DNA from: Paracidovorax wautersii
GTDB taxonomy: Bacteria; Pseudomonadota; Gammaproteobacteria; Burkholderiales; Burkholderiaceae_C
Assembly: GCF_031453675.1 (NCBI RefSeq)
Contig: NZ_JAVIZX010000001.1
Span: forward strand, 3,432,001-3,496,000
Direction of reading: 5' to 3'
Length of the DNA: 64,000 nt
Of the stretch, positions 55,397-64,000 are shown piece by piece. The notes below the pieces were generated by a model. It was not told the origin of the DNA, made no database searches, and saw only the letters and a list, made by a program, of their open reading frames with translations. A program made the translations under genes and the position numbers. Within the stretch, counting starts at the first letter, position 1. Each line of letters opens with the position of its first letter.

Positions 55397-57745
55397 ATGA
55401 TTGCTCAGGAACTGGAAGTCAGCTTGCACATGGCCTTCGTAGAGGCCCGTCAGCAGCGCCACGAATTCATCACCGTGGAACACCTCCTGCTGGCTCTGCT
55501 GGACAACCCCAGCGCAGCCGAAGTGCTGCGCGCATGCTCGGCCAATGTCGATGACCTGCGTTCGTCCCTGACGAATTTCATCAAGGACAACACCCCCCAG
55601 GTCGCCGGCAACGACGAGGTGGATACGCAACCCACGCTGGGTTTCCAGCGGGTGATCCAGCGCGCCATCATGCACGTGCAGTCCACCGGCAACGGCAAGA
55701 AGGAGGTCACCGGCGCCAATGTGCTGGTTGCGATCTTCGGTGAGAAGGACTCGCACGCCGTGTACTACCTCCACCAGCAGGGTGTGACCCGGCTCGATGT
55801 GGTGAACTTCATTGCCCACGGCATCAAGAAGGGCGAACCGCCGGAGCCTGCCAAGGCAGAAGGCCAGGCGGATGGCGAAGAAGGCGGTGGTGGCGAGCGC
55901 AATGAAAAGGCGTCGCCGCTGGAGCAGTACACGCAGAACCTCAACCAGGCAGCCAAGGATGGAAAGATCGATCCGCTGATCGGCCGCCACTACGAGGTCG
56001 AGCGCACGATCCAGATCCTGTGCCGTCGCCGCAAGAACAACCCGCTGCTGGTGGGCGAAGCTGGCGTGGGCAAGACCGCGATCGCGGAAGGCCTCGCCTG
56101 GCGCATCACCCAAGGCGATGTCCCCGAAATCCTTTCTGAAGCCACGGTGTATTCGCTGGACATGGGCGCGCTGCTGGCCGGCACCAAGTACCGCGGTGAC
56201 TTCGAGCAGCGCCTGAAGGGGGTGCTCAAGTCGCTCAAGGACAAGCCCCATGCGGTGCTCTTCATCGACGAGATCCACACGCTGATCGGTGCCGGTGCGG
56301 CATCGGGCGGCACGCTGGACGCCTCCAATCTGCTCAAGCCCGCGCTTTCCAGCGGACAGCTGAAGTGCATCGGCGCTACGACCTTCACGGAGTACCGCGG
56401 CATCTTCGAGAAGGACGCGGCCCTGTCGCGGCGCTTCCAGAAGGTGGACGTGGTGGAGCCCACGGTGGCGGAGACGGTGGACATCCTCAAGGGGCTCAAG
56501 AGCCGCTTCGAGGAGCACCACAGCGTGAAGTACGCCACTGCGGCCCTGCAGGCGGCGGCGGAACTGTCCGCCAAGTACATCAACGACCGGCACCTGCCCG
56601 ACAAGGCGATCGACGTGATCGACGAGGCCGGCGCAGCCCAGCGCATCCTGGTGGCCAGCAAGCGCAAGAAGACCATCGGCAAGGCCGAGATCGAGGAAAT
56701 TGTCGCGAAGATCGCCCGCATTCCGCCTGCGAACGTCTCCAACGATGACCGCAGCAAGCTGCAGACCATCGAGCGCGACCTCAAGAGCGTGGTGTTCGGA
56801 CAGGACAAGGCGCTCGAAGTACTGGCGTCCGCCGTCAAGATGGCGCGCTCGGGCCTGGGCAAGGGCGACAAGCCGATCGGCTCGTTCCTCTTCAGTGGCC
56901 CGACCGGCGTCGGCAAGACGGAAGCGGCCAAGCAGCTGGCCTATATCCTGGGCATCGAACTGATCCGCTTCGACATGTCGGAGTACATGGAGCGCCACGC
57001 CGTCAGCCGCCTGATCGGGGCTCCCCCCGGCTATGTGGGGTTCGACCAGGGCGGGCTGCTGACCGAGGCCGTCACCAAGAAGCCGCACGCGGTACTGCTG
57101 CTCGACGAAATCGAGAAGGCGCATCCGGACATCTTCAACGTGCTGCTGCAGGTGATGGACCACGGCACGCTGACGGACAACAACGGACGCAAGGCTGACT
57201 TCCGCAACGTCATCATCGTCATGACGACCAACGCGGGTGCCGAGACCATGAACAAGGCCACCATCGGTTTCACGAACCCGCGGCAGGCCGGCGACGAGAT
57301 GGCCGACATCAAGCGCCTGTTCACGCCTGAGTTCCGTAACCGCCTGGACGCCATCGTCAACTTCAAGCCGCTGGACGAGCAGATCATCCTGCGGGTGGTC
57401 GACAAGTTCCTGTTGCAGCTGGAGACCCAGCTGGCCGAGAAGAAGGTCGAAGTCACGTTCACCGATGCGCTGCGCAAGCACCTGGCGAAGAAGGGCTTCG
57501 ATCCTCTGATGGGCGCCCGTCCGATGCAGCGCCTGATCCAGGACATGATCCGGCGTGCATTGGCCGACGAACTGTTGTTCGGTCGCCTCACCGAAGGGGG
57601 GCGCCTGACGGTCGACATCGAGACGAAGAAGGACGACAAGGGCGTGGAAACCAGCGACGTGCAACTGGACATCCAGCCTTTGCCGAAGAAGGAGCGCTCG
57701 CCGAAGTCAGAGCCCGCAGAGCCGGAGGAAGCCACCGCGGACTGA
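55397..57745 (+). CDS. clpA: ATP-dependent Clp protease ATP-binding subunit ClpA
   Basis: The protein has 782 residues, with AAAGGAG 5 bases before the ATG. The N domain (residues 1-~140) is followed by two AAA+ domains with Walker A motifs GEAGVGKT and GPTGVGKT. The C-terminal [20 protein letters not shown] is typical. It unfolds substrates for ClpP. The ClpP-binding loop region and the Pro/Lys-rich tail appear normal. A frame that extends upstream to 55322 overlaps clpS and is not used. Confidence 0.97.
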   Translation: MIAQELEVSLHMAFVEARQQRHEFITVEHLLLALLDNPSAAEVLRACSANVDDLRSSLTNFIKDNTPQVAGNDEVDTQPTLGFQRVIQRAIMHVQSTGNGKKEVTGANVLVAIFGEKDSHAVYYLHQQGVTRLDVVNFIAHGIKKGEPPEPAKAEGQADGEEGGGGERNEKASPLEQYTQNLNQAAKDGKIDPLIGRHYEVERTIQILCRRRKNNPLLVGEAGVGKTAIAEGLAWRITQGDVPEILSEATVYSLDMGALLAGTKYRGDFEQRLKGVLKSLKDKPHAVLFIDEIHTLIGAGAASGGTLDASNLLKPALSSGQLKCIGATTFTEYRGIFEKDAALSRRFQKVDVVEPTVAETVDILKGLKSRFEEHHSVKYATAALQAAAELSAKYINDRHLPDKAIDVIDEAGAAQRILVASKRKKTIGKAEIEEIVAKIARIPPANVSNDDRSKLQTIERDLKSVVFGQDKALEVLASAVKMARSGLGKGDKPIGSFLFSGPTGVGKTEAAKQLAYILGIELIRFDMSEYMERHAVSRLIGAPPGYVGFDQGGLLTEAVTKKPHAVLLLDEIEKAHPDIFNVLLQVMDHGTLTDNNGRKADFRNVIIVMTTNAGAETMNKATIGFTNPRQAGDEMADIKRLFTPEFRNRLDAIVNFKPLDEQIILRVVDKFLLQLETQLAEKKVEVTFTDALRKHLAKKGFDPLMGARPMQRLIQDMIRRALADELLFGRLTEGGRLTVDIETKKDDKGVETSDVQLDIQPLPKKERSPKSEPAEPEEATAD

Positions 57746-57773
57746 CGTAAAGCAGAGCCTGCACAGGCGCGAG

Positions 57774-57804
57774 GCCAGCCATTTTTGCAATGGCTGGCTT
57801 TTTT
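57774..57804 (+). terminator. rho-independent terminator of clpA
   Basis: GCCAGCCATT and AATGGCTGGC form a 10-base-pair stem with a short loop and are followed by six T residues. Confidence 0.9.
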
Positions 57805-57984
57805 CTTTGCGCGCCGCCAGTGCGTGTCCTACAGGACGTGATCTCAGTGAATGGTGCAATCAGGGCCAGCCGATAGCCGTGGCAAGTGTCCCTGCTATCC
57901 CATCACCCTTGGGGCCTGCCGAGCAGGTGCCTGGACAGTCCCCACCCACCGAGGAGCGCCAGATGATCACCACCGACCCCCACC

Positions 57985-58221
57985 ATGACCAACCTGTTCC
58001 TCCAGTTGGGCCTGGAGGAGGGCGACCAATCCATCGCCGACTTCATCCGTACCCACCAACTCCCGACCGACGTGTCCTTGGGAGATGCGCCATTCTGGAG
58101 CGATGCCCAGCGACAGTTTCTTGTCGAACAGCTCAAGGCGGACGCGCCGTGGGCCCTCGTGGTGGACCAATTGAGCGAGGCACTCCACGCAGACGCGGTA
58201 GAGCGCGCTACCGCGTCCTGA
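57985..58221 (+). CDS. DUF2789 family protein, possible 5' frameshift
   Basis: The protein has 78 residues. NLFLQLGLEEGDQSIADFIR and DAPFWSDAQRQFLVEQLKAD match the DUF2789 family of small helical proteins of unknown function. No ribosome site precedes the ATG at 57985. A GAGGAG with well-spaced ATG at 57963 reads MITTDP in another frame, and loss of one C in the CCCCC run would join it to TMTNLFLQLGL. The gene may therefore have gained a C there, or there may be a sequencing error. It is convergent with the transglycosylase gene. Confidence 0.72.
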   Translation: MTNLFLQLGLEEGDQSIADFIRTHQLPTDVSLGDAPFWSDAQRQFLVEQLKADAPWALVVDQLSEALHADAVERATAS

Positions 58222-58298
58222 CCCGATGAGCGCGCTGATGGAGAAGGTGGCAGTCTCCGCGATCGAGAAGCGACCGTTTCCCCTGCACCGCATTCACG

Positions 58299-59714
58299 TC
58301 AGCGACTAGGCGGTTCACTGGAAGCCTGCTCAGGCGTGGCAGGGCCTGTGGCAGGGGCGTCAGCAGCAGATCCGCTCAGGCGGTCCAAAAGGTCTTTGGT
58401 CGGGTAGCCGTCGGCGATCCACCCTTGGCTCTGCTGGTAACGCCGCAATCCGGTCCGGGTGGCAGGGCCCATGACGCCATCCGGCGTGCCTGCATCGAAG
58501 CCCTGTGCGTTCAATAGCGTCTGGAGGCTCCTCACCTGGTCGCGCGACAGCGGCTGAAGCTCGCGTGGCCACGGGGCCTGGACGCCAGGCCCGCCGTCGA
58601 TCTGTTGCGCAAGCAAGGCGACGCCGAGTGCGTAGTTCACCGCATTGTTGTAGCGCAGTAGTGTGCGGAAGTTGTGGCCTACCAGAAAGGCAGGGCCTCT
58701 TGCGCCCGCCGGGGTGATCACGGCGGCACTGTCCAATACCGGCAGGGCCTGGCCGCTCGCGGCGGTGACCCCCTCGGCTGCCCATTGGGCCGTGGTTTGC
58801 CGTTGGGTGAGCTCCGCGCGCGCGTAGTCGAATCCGGCCGGCAGGCGGACCTCTGTGCCCCAGGGCTCTCCGGCGCGCCAGCCTTCACCTGCGAGGAAGG
58901 CCGCCGTGGACGCCGTCACGTCGGGAATGCTGCCCCAGATGTCACGGTGGCCATCTCCGTCAGCGTCGACCGCATGTGCCAGAAAAACCGACGGGAGGAA
59001 CTGGGTGTGGCCCATGGCACCGGCCCAGGAGCCAATCATGCGGTCGGGTGCGATGTCGCCTGCCTGAAGGATGCGCAGCGCCGCCATCAGCTCGCTACGC
59101 GCCCACGCGCTGCGGCGGCCCTCGAAGCCGAGCGTGGCGAGGGCATCCACCGCCCGGAAGGTGCCGAAGTTGCTGCCGTAGTTGCTTTCCATGCCCCAGA
59201 TAGCGGTGATGACGCTGGCCGGTACCCCGTAGCGCGAGGAGGCCGCGGCCAGCGTAGCGCGCTCGTCCGAGAGCTTGCGTCTGCCGGCGGCGATGCGCTG
59301 CGCGGAGATGGCCGAGTCCAGATACGCCCAGGGGGGACGGGTGAACTCCGGCTGGGCGCGGTCCAGTTCGATTACGCGGGGCTGAAGGCGGGCGTTGCTC
59401 AGCGCAGATCGCACGACCTCGGGGGCGATGCCCTGCGCTTCCGCGTCCTTGGCGAACGCGGCCAGCCACGCGGCAAAGCCTGCCTGCTCTGCCTCGGCCT
59501 TCCCGTTCTCCGCGGCGACAGGGCTGCTGCGGGTGCCTGGGGCGGTGTCTTGCGCAGAAGCCGTGGGGACGGGCACCGGCGAGGGGGCGACGCTGGCGCT
59601 GGGTGGCGGGGCCGACGCGCAGGCCGCCAGCAGGGCTGCGGCGAGTGTGCTGCCCGCCCAACGGGTCAGAGGAGAAAACCGCGGCTTATGGGAGTGGTTC
59701 GTGGTCAAAGGCAT
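58299..59714 (-). CDS. lytic murein transglycosylase (MltB family) with peptidoglycan-binding domain
   Basis: The protein has 471 residues from the ATG at 59714. A lipoprotein signal has lipobox LAAC. After a Pro/Ala linker, the catalytic domain shows IWGMESNYGSNFG with catalytic E176 and GAMGHTQFLPS. A C-terminal PG_binding_1 domain (QTLLNAQGFDAGTPDGVMGP) follows. It cleaves glycan strands of peptidoglycan from the outer membrane. The frame continues upstream to 59783 without support. It diverges from the exonuclease gene with 61 bases between the starts. Confidence 0.9.
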   Translation of the reverse strand: MPLTTNHSHKPRFSPLTRWAGSTLAAALLAACASAPPPSASVAPSPVPVPTASAQDTAPGTRSSPVAAENGKAEAEQAGFAAWLAAFAKDAEAQGIAPEVVRSALSNARLQPRVIELDRAQPEFTRPPWAYLDSAISAQRIAAGRRKLSDERATLAAASSRYGVPASVITAIWGMESNYGSNFGTFRAVDALATLGFEGRRSAWARSELMAALRILQAGDIAPDRMIGSWAGAMGHTQFLPSVFLAHAVDADGDGHRDIWGSIPDVTASTAAFLAGEGWRAGEPWGTEVRLPAGFDYARAELTQRQTTAQWAAEGVTAASGQALPVLDSAAVITPAGARGPAFLVGHNFRTLLRYNNAVNYALGVALLAQQIDGGPGVQAPWPRELQPLSRDQVRSLQTLLNAQGFDAGTPDGVMGPATRTGLRRYQQSQGWIADGYPTKDLLDRLSGSAADAPATGPATPEQASSEPPSR

Positions 59715-59775
59715 GCCCCATTGTCCTGCCTGCCGGCATACTTGCGGCTTCTGTGTTTCCGGCTGTAGCGATTCC

Positions 59776-61215
59776 ATGCACACCTTCCTCTGGCACGACT
59801 ACGAGACTTTCGGCGCCAACACCCGACGTGACCGTCCTGCCCAGTTCGCGGGAATTCGTACCGACGCTGAGCTCAACGAGATTGGTGAGCCACTGATGAT
59901 CTATTGCCAGCCGGCGCCGGACTATCTGCCCGACCCGCAGTCCTGCCTGATCACGGGTATCACGCCGCAGCTGTGCCTGGAGCGCGGGCTTCCCGAGCAT
60001 GCCTTCGCGGCCCGCATCGAGGCGGAGTTCGCGCAGCCCGCCACCATTGGTGTGGGCTACAACACCATCCGGTTCGATGACGAGATCACGCGCTTCATGT
60101 TCTGGCGCAACCTGATGGACCCCTACGCCCGTGAGTGGCAGAACCAGTGTGGTCGCTGGGACCTCCTGGACGTCGTCCGCATGACTTATGCATTGCGACC
60201 GGAGGGCATCGAGTGGCCCCGCAAGGAAGATGGATCGCCCAGCTTCCGGCTGGAAGACCTGAGCCGGGCCAACTGCCTGGCGCACGACGCCGCGCACGAT
60301 GCGCTGTCGGATGTCCGTGCCACGATCGCGCTCGCGCGGCTGATCCGCCAGTGTCAGCCGCGGCTGTTCGAGTTCGCTCTCGGACTGCACAAGAAGGACC
60401 GCGTCGCGGCGGAACTGCGGCTACCCACGACCCAGGAGGCCGCCCGGCCGTTCCTGCATGTGTCGGGCATGTTCCCTGCCGAACGTGGCTGCCTGGGGAT
60501 CATGTGGCCCCTGGCCAGCCATCCGACCAACAAGAACGAACTCATTGCGTGGGATCTGGCCCACGACCCGTCCGAATTGGCCCTGCTGGATGCGGAAACG
60601 GCCCGCCTGCGCATGTTCACGCGGTCAAGCGACCTGCCCGACGGCGTGACCCGGCTGCCCATTAAGACGGTGCATCTGAACAAGTCGCCGATGGTGGTTG
60701 GCAACGTCAACACGCTCACGGCGCAGACATCGCAACGGTGGGGCATCGATCTGGAGGCCGCCGCGGCGCATGCCGAGTCCGCACGGGCGCTGCCGGATCT
60801 GAGCGAACTCTGGAAGGCCGTGTTCTCACGACCGCAGGAGGGTGAAGCGACCGACGTGGACCAGGATCTCTACGGCGGGTTTGTCGGCAACGAGGATCGG
60901 CGCCGGCTGAACCGGCTGCGTGCGCTGCCGCCCGAGGAGCTGGCCCAGGAGCGCACGGGCTTCGACGATGAGCGCCTTGCCGAACTGGTCTGGCGCTACC
61001 GCGCCCGCAACTTTCCGCACACACTCGACGAGGCTGATCAGGAGCGCTGGGAGCAGCACCGCGTGGCGTGCCTGATGGAGGGGCAAGGCGGGGCGCTCAC
61101 CTTCGACGAACTGTTCGCCCGGCTGGATGAACTCGGCGCAGAGGCCGATGAGCGCGCCGAGGGCATCCTGGGCGCACTCTACGATTACGCCGAAAGCATC
61201 GCTCCCGCGATGTGA
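59776..61215 (+). CDS. sbcB: exodeoxyribonuclease I
   Basis: The protein has 479 residues. The DEDD exonuclease motif I is FLWHDYETFG (D8, E10), then GVGYNTIRFDDEITR (motif II), and the aspartates in AHDAAHDALSDVRATI (motif III). The C-terminal exonuclease-I domain contains LPIKTVHLNKSP. It degrades single-stranded DNA 3'-5' in recombination and mismatch repair. The upstream in-frame extension to 59395 runs into the divergent gene and is not used. Confidence 0.94.
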   Translation: MHTFLWHDYETFGANTRRDRPAQFAGIRTDAELNEIGEPLMIYCQPAPDYLPDPQSCLITGITPQLCLERGLPEHAFAARIEAEFAQPATIGVGYNTIRFDDEITRFMFWRNLMDPYAREWQNQCGRWDLLDVVRMTYALRPEGIEWPRKEDGSPSFRLEDLSRANCLAHDAAHDALSDVRATIALARLIRQCQPRLFEFALGLHKKDRVAAELRLPTTQEAARPFLHVSGMFPAERGCLGIMWPLASHPTNKNELIAWDLAHDPSELALLDAETARLRMFTRSSDLPDGVTRLPIKTVHLNKSPMVVGNVNTLTAQTSQRWGIDLEAAAAHAESARALPDLSELWKAVFSRPQEGEATDVDQDLYGGFVGNEDRRRLNRLRALPPEELAQERTGFDDERLAELVWRYRARNFPHTLDEADQERWEQHRVACLMEGQGGALTFDELFARLDELGAEADERAEGILGALYDYAESIAPAM

Positions 61216-61228
61216 CTAGGGGTCGAGC

Positions 61229-62146
61229 ATGCCGTTGTCTGTGCCATCGCCTGTACCGCATCGCTTCACCGTGCCGGCGAGCCCCGAGGGCGACGATCCG
61301 GTGGGCCTGGAAGCGCTGGTGTCTTTTGTGCTGCAGTACCCACGGTTGTTCGTCCTCACGGGGGCTGGGGTGAGCACGGCCTCCGGTATCCCGGACTACC
61401 GAGATGGCAACGGCGATTGGAAGCGTCCTCAGCCGGTCACCTACCAAGCCTTCATGGGAGATGTTTCCACGCGGCAGCGCTATTGGGCCCGCAGCCTCGT
61501 CGGCTGGCGGGTCATGGGCCAGGCGCAGCCGGGCCCCGCGCACCATGCGCTCGCGGCATTGGAGCGCGCGGGCCGGGTGGAGATGCTGCTCACCCAGAAT
61601 GTCGATGGGTTGCACGACGCCGCCGGGAGCCGCCGGACGGTAGATCTTCACGGCCGGATCGACACCGTGAGGTGCATGCACTGCGAAGTGCGTTTTCCCC
61701 GCGCAGACCTGCAGGCGATGCTGCTGGAACGGAATCCCGCCTGGGGCGAGTTGCAGGCTGTGACGGCCCCGGATGGCGACGCCGATCTGGACGGGCTGGA
61801 CTTTGCAGGCTTCGATGTACCGCCGTGTCCGTTCTGTGGCACGGGGCTGCTTAAGCCGGATGTCGTCTTCTTCGGGGAGAGTGTGCCCCGCGAGCGGGTG
61901 CAGTCTGCGCGGGATGCCGTGCAGCGGGCAGATGCGGTTTTGGTGGCCGGTTCGTCCTTGATGGTGTATTCCGGTTTCCGGTTCGTCCAGGCGGCAGCGG
62001 AAGCTGGCACACCAGTGGTCGCGGTGAACCAGGGCAAGACCCGCGCTGACGATCTGCTGGCGTTCAAGCTGCACGGCGAAGTGGGTGCCGTGCTTTCTGC
62101 GCTGGTGGCGGCTTTGCCGCCCCCGCAGGTTTCGGGTGTGCGCTGA
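61229..62146 (+). CDS. NAD-dependent protein deacylase, Sir2 family
   Basis: The protein has 305 residues. The NAD-binding loop is GAGVSTASGIPDYR (from 45), TQNVDGLH is at 122-129, and the catalytic H141 is in DLHGR. The zinc cysteines are C149/C152 and C200/C203. The zinc-to-Rossmann region has an insert of ~45 residues between cysteine pairs, as in class II/SIRT4-like bacterial sirtuins. It removes acyl groups from lysines with NAD+. It follows sbcB after 13 bases, so the two may be cotranscribed. Confidence 0.92.
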   Translation: MPLSVPSPVPHRFTVPASPEGDDPVGLEALVSFVLQYPRLFVLTGAGVSTASGIPDYRDGNGDWKRPQPVTYQAFMGDVSTRQRYWARSLVGWRVMGQAQPGPAHHALAALERAGRVEMLLTQNVDGLHDAAGSRRTVDLHGRIDTVRCMHCEVRFPRADLQAMLLERNPAWGELQAVTAPDGDADLDGLDFAGFDVPPCPFCGTGLLKPDVVFFGESVPRERVQSARDAVQRADAVLVAGSSLMVYSGFRFVQAAAEAGTPVVAVNQGKTRADDLLAFKLHGEVGAVLSALVAALPPPQVSGVR

Positions 62147-62339
62147 CGCCCGGCATCGGCTGTGACCGCCGGGGCGCCCCTGGCATCACTAGTGGGGGCT
62201 TGATCACGGAAGCCGCACACCCGGTTGCGGAATGCTGCGTACCGCGCAGGCGTTTGGTGCTAAGGTCCGCCTTGCTCCTGCGCAGCGTCGCCGCCATGCA
62301 TGCCGCGCAGGCCGTCACAAGATATCGCAAGGAGACGCC

Positions 62340-64000
62340 ATGCAGGACAACGCATCCTTTGGCGCGTCCGCTGCGGGGCCGGGGCCCGTGTCCGCAGCGG
62401 CGCAATTGATCCAGCGTGCACACGAGCGGTCCGCAGCCTTCGGGCTGCAGCGCCATGAAACGGCCGACCTGGAGCCGGTGCGGGCCGACGCGCTGGCCTG
62501 GACCGTGGCCCGCAACGAAGCCCTGTGTGCCCATGCCTTGCCCGTGATGGAAACGCTGTCGGCCCAGATCGCCGGTACCCAGAGCATGGTCCTGCTCACC
62601 GATGCGCAGGGCGTGATCCTGCATGCGCTGGGCGACGACGAATTCCTCGGCCGTGCCAGCCGCGTCGCTCTGCGCCCGGGCGCCACATGGGCGGAAAGCA
62701 GCAAGGGGACCAACGCCATCGGTACGGCACTGGCCATGGGCGAGGCGCTTCAGATCAATGGCAATGAGCACTTTCTCAAAGCGAACGACTTCCTGACCTG
62801 TTCCTGCGCTCCGATCCTTGACCCCCAGGGCCTGGTGATCGGTGCGCTGGACGTGAGTGGTGACCACCGCAGCCGCAGCCCCCATACGATGGCGCTGGTG
62901 CGCATGTCCGCCAAGATGGTGGAGAACCACCTGTTCGGCAAGGTGTACGAAGACGCCGTACGGCTGCGGTTCCATGCCCGGCCGGAGTTTCTCGGCACCC
63001 TCGTCGAAGGCCTTGCCGCCTTCACGGCGGAGGGCCGGTTCCTCGCCGCCAACCGCAGCGGCCAGTTCCAATTGGGCCTGTCTTCCAAAGCGCTGCAGGC
63101 GCATACCTTCCCATCGCTTTTCGGGATGCCGATGAGCACCCTGCTGGCGCACGCGCGCCAAGGCAATCCGCAACTGCTCACCCTGCGTTTGCCCGGGGGC
63201 GTGACCGTGCATGCCGAGGTGGAGCACCGGGCTCGCCCTGGGGCGTTGCTGGCAGCGCTACCCGCAGAGCCTGCGGCCGGTGCCAGCGACGCGGCTAGGC
63301 CGCACCAGGGTGCTCATGGTGCTTCGGCTGCGACCCAGGCTGGCATCGCGCCGGGACTGTCGAGCCTCAGGTACCTGAATACCGGCGACGCCCACCTGGC
63401 CCAGGTGATCGAAAGGGTCACGCGGCTTCTGGGGCGCGACGTACCCACCATGATCCTCGGCGAGACCGGCACAGGCAAGGAACTGCTGGCGCGGGCCATC
63501 CACCATGATGGGCCGCGGGGGCGCAAGCCTTTCGTGGCCGTCAACTGCGCGTCGATACCCGAAACGCTCATCGAGGCGGAGCTCTTCGGCTATGAAGAGG
63601 GGGCCTTCACCGGCGCACGGCGCAAGGGCAGCACGGGCAAGATCGTCCAGGCGCACGGCGGAACGCTCTTCTTGGACGAGATCGGGGACATGCCGCTGTC
63701 GATGCAGGCGCGCCTGCTGCGCGTGCTGCAGGAGCGCAGCGTGGCGCCGTTGGGGGCCACGCGCGAGATCCAGGTGGATGTCAACGTCGTGTGCGCCACC
63801 CACCGCAACCTGCGGGAGATGATGGCGCAAGGGCAATTCCGGGAGGATCTGTACTACCGCTTGAACGGATTGGTGGTGCGCCTGCCCGCTTTGCGGGAGC
63901 GTTCCGACCTGTCCGTCATCGTGCAGCGGTTGCTGCAGGCCCAACGCGACGGTGGCGCAGCCCATGCACCCATGATTCGGGTGTCGCCCGAGGTCATGGA
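62340..64000 (+). CDS. sigma-54-dependent activator, AcoR-like (partial)
   Basis: The frame is open from the ATG at 62340 (AAGGAGA 5 bases upstream) to the right edge, 553 residues so far. A GAF-containing sensory region (~60-330, including SSKGTNAIGTALAMGEALQI) is typical of AcoR-type regulators. The AAA+ domain has Walker A GETGTGKE (374-381) and the sigma-54 contact GAFTGARR. The C-terminal DNA-binding domain is beyond the window. AcoR relatives activate acetoin or aromatic catabolism. The target here is unknown because the neighbouring genes to the right are not visible. Confidence 0.9.
   Translation, partial: MQDNASFGASAAGPGPVSAAAQLIQRAHERSAAFGLQRHETADLEPVRADALAWTVARNEALCAHALPVMETLSAQIAGTQSMVLLTDAQGVILHALGDDEFLGRASRVALRPGATWAESSKGTNAIGTALAMGEALQINGNEHFLKANDFLTCSCAPILDPQGLVIGALDVSGDHRSRSPHTMALVRMSAKMVENHLFGKVYEDAVRLRFHARPEFLGTLVEGLAAFTAEGRFLAANRSGQFQLGLSSKALQAHTFPSLFGMPMSTLLAHARQGNPQLLTLRLPGGVTVHAEVEHRARPGALLAALPAEPAAGASDAARPHQGAHGASAATQAGIAPGLSSLRYLNTGDAHLAQVIERVTRLLGRDVPTMILGETGTGKELLARAIHHDGPRGRKPFVAVNCASIPETLIEAELFGYEEGAFTGARRKGSTGKIVQAHGGTLFLDEIGDMPLSMQARLLRVLQERSVAPLGATREIQVDVNVVCATHRNLREMMAQGQFREDLYYRLNGLVVRLPALRERSDLSVIVQRLLQAQRDGGAAHAPMIRVSPEVM

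Overview
The window is high-GC, tightly packed proteobacterial chromosome. Several things point to a betaproteobacterium of the Comamonadaceae, most like Acidovorax/Paracidovorax: the sucA-sucB-lpd-zapE order, the dnaE and clpS-clpA neighbourhoods, Bug-type tricarboxylate-binding proteins, and a dispersed palindromic repeat of the form GCTAT...TAGCTGCTAGCGCTT...AAGCGCTA at gene 3' ends. The genus is an inference from gene content and style; no database search was run. No phage, transposase, integrase, CRISPR array or rRNA gene was seen. There is one tRNA gene, tRNA-Gly with anticodon CCC.

Region 1 (1-5061) is the most unusual part. A leftward operon encodes a small secreted protein with three imperfect repeats of about 38 residues, a second small secreted protein, and a CsgG/HfaB-like outer-membrane lipoprotein that runs off the left edge. 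Facing it across a 596-base AT-rich region with hairpins is a LuxR/NarL response regulator and its short histidine kinase. The layout resembles a curli or holdfast-anchor secretion system built from unfamiliar subunits.

Region 2 (5094-18145) holds an AsmA-family protein, an RluA-type pseudouridine synthase, tRNA-Gly, an exported thiosulfate sulfurtransferase next to a YeeE/TsuA-type sulfur transporter, a ROK-type sugar kinase whose motifs are in circularly permuted order, a CitMHS citrate transporter, a TetR-SDR divergent pair with visible operators, an L,D-transpeptidase, and an unknown gene that looks frameshifted.

Region 3 (18259-28902) is catabolic. It contains a Crp-phosphotransferase-acyl-CoA dehydrogenase operon, a universal stress protein, and a LysR-controlled set of a split AtuA-like protein, a Bug solute-binding protein and a secreted Abhydrolase_10 lipoprotein.

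Region 4 (28953-37881) concentrates cyclic-di-GMP signalling. It has two membrane diguanylate cyclases, and a histidine kinase overlapping a REC-DUF3369-GGDEF-EAL response regulator by four bases. An AI-2E family permease follows.

Region 5 (39273-64000) is mostly housekeeping. It carries the 2-oxoglutarate dehydrogenase genes sucA, sucB and lpd, zapE with a coupled small periplasmic gene, a PP2C phosphatase, a DinG-type helicase, bamD, dnaE, clpS, clpA, a DUF2789 gene, a lytic transglycosylase, exonuclease I, a sirtuin, and the start of a sigma-54 activator cut by the right edge.

Starts were chosen by Shine-Dalgarno motif, signal peptide and family N-terminus. Several genes look leaderless.
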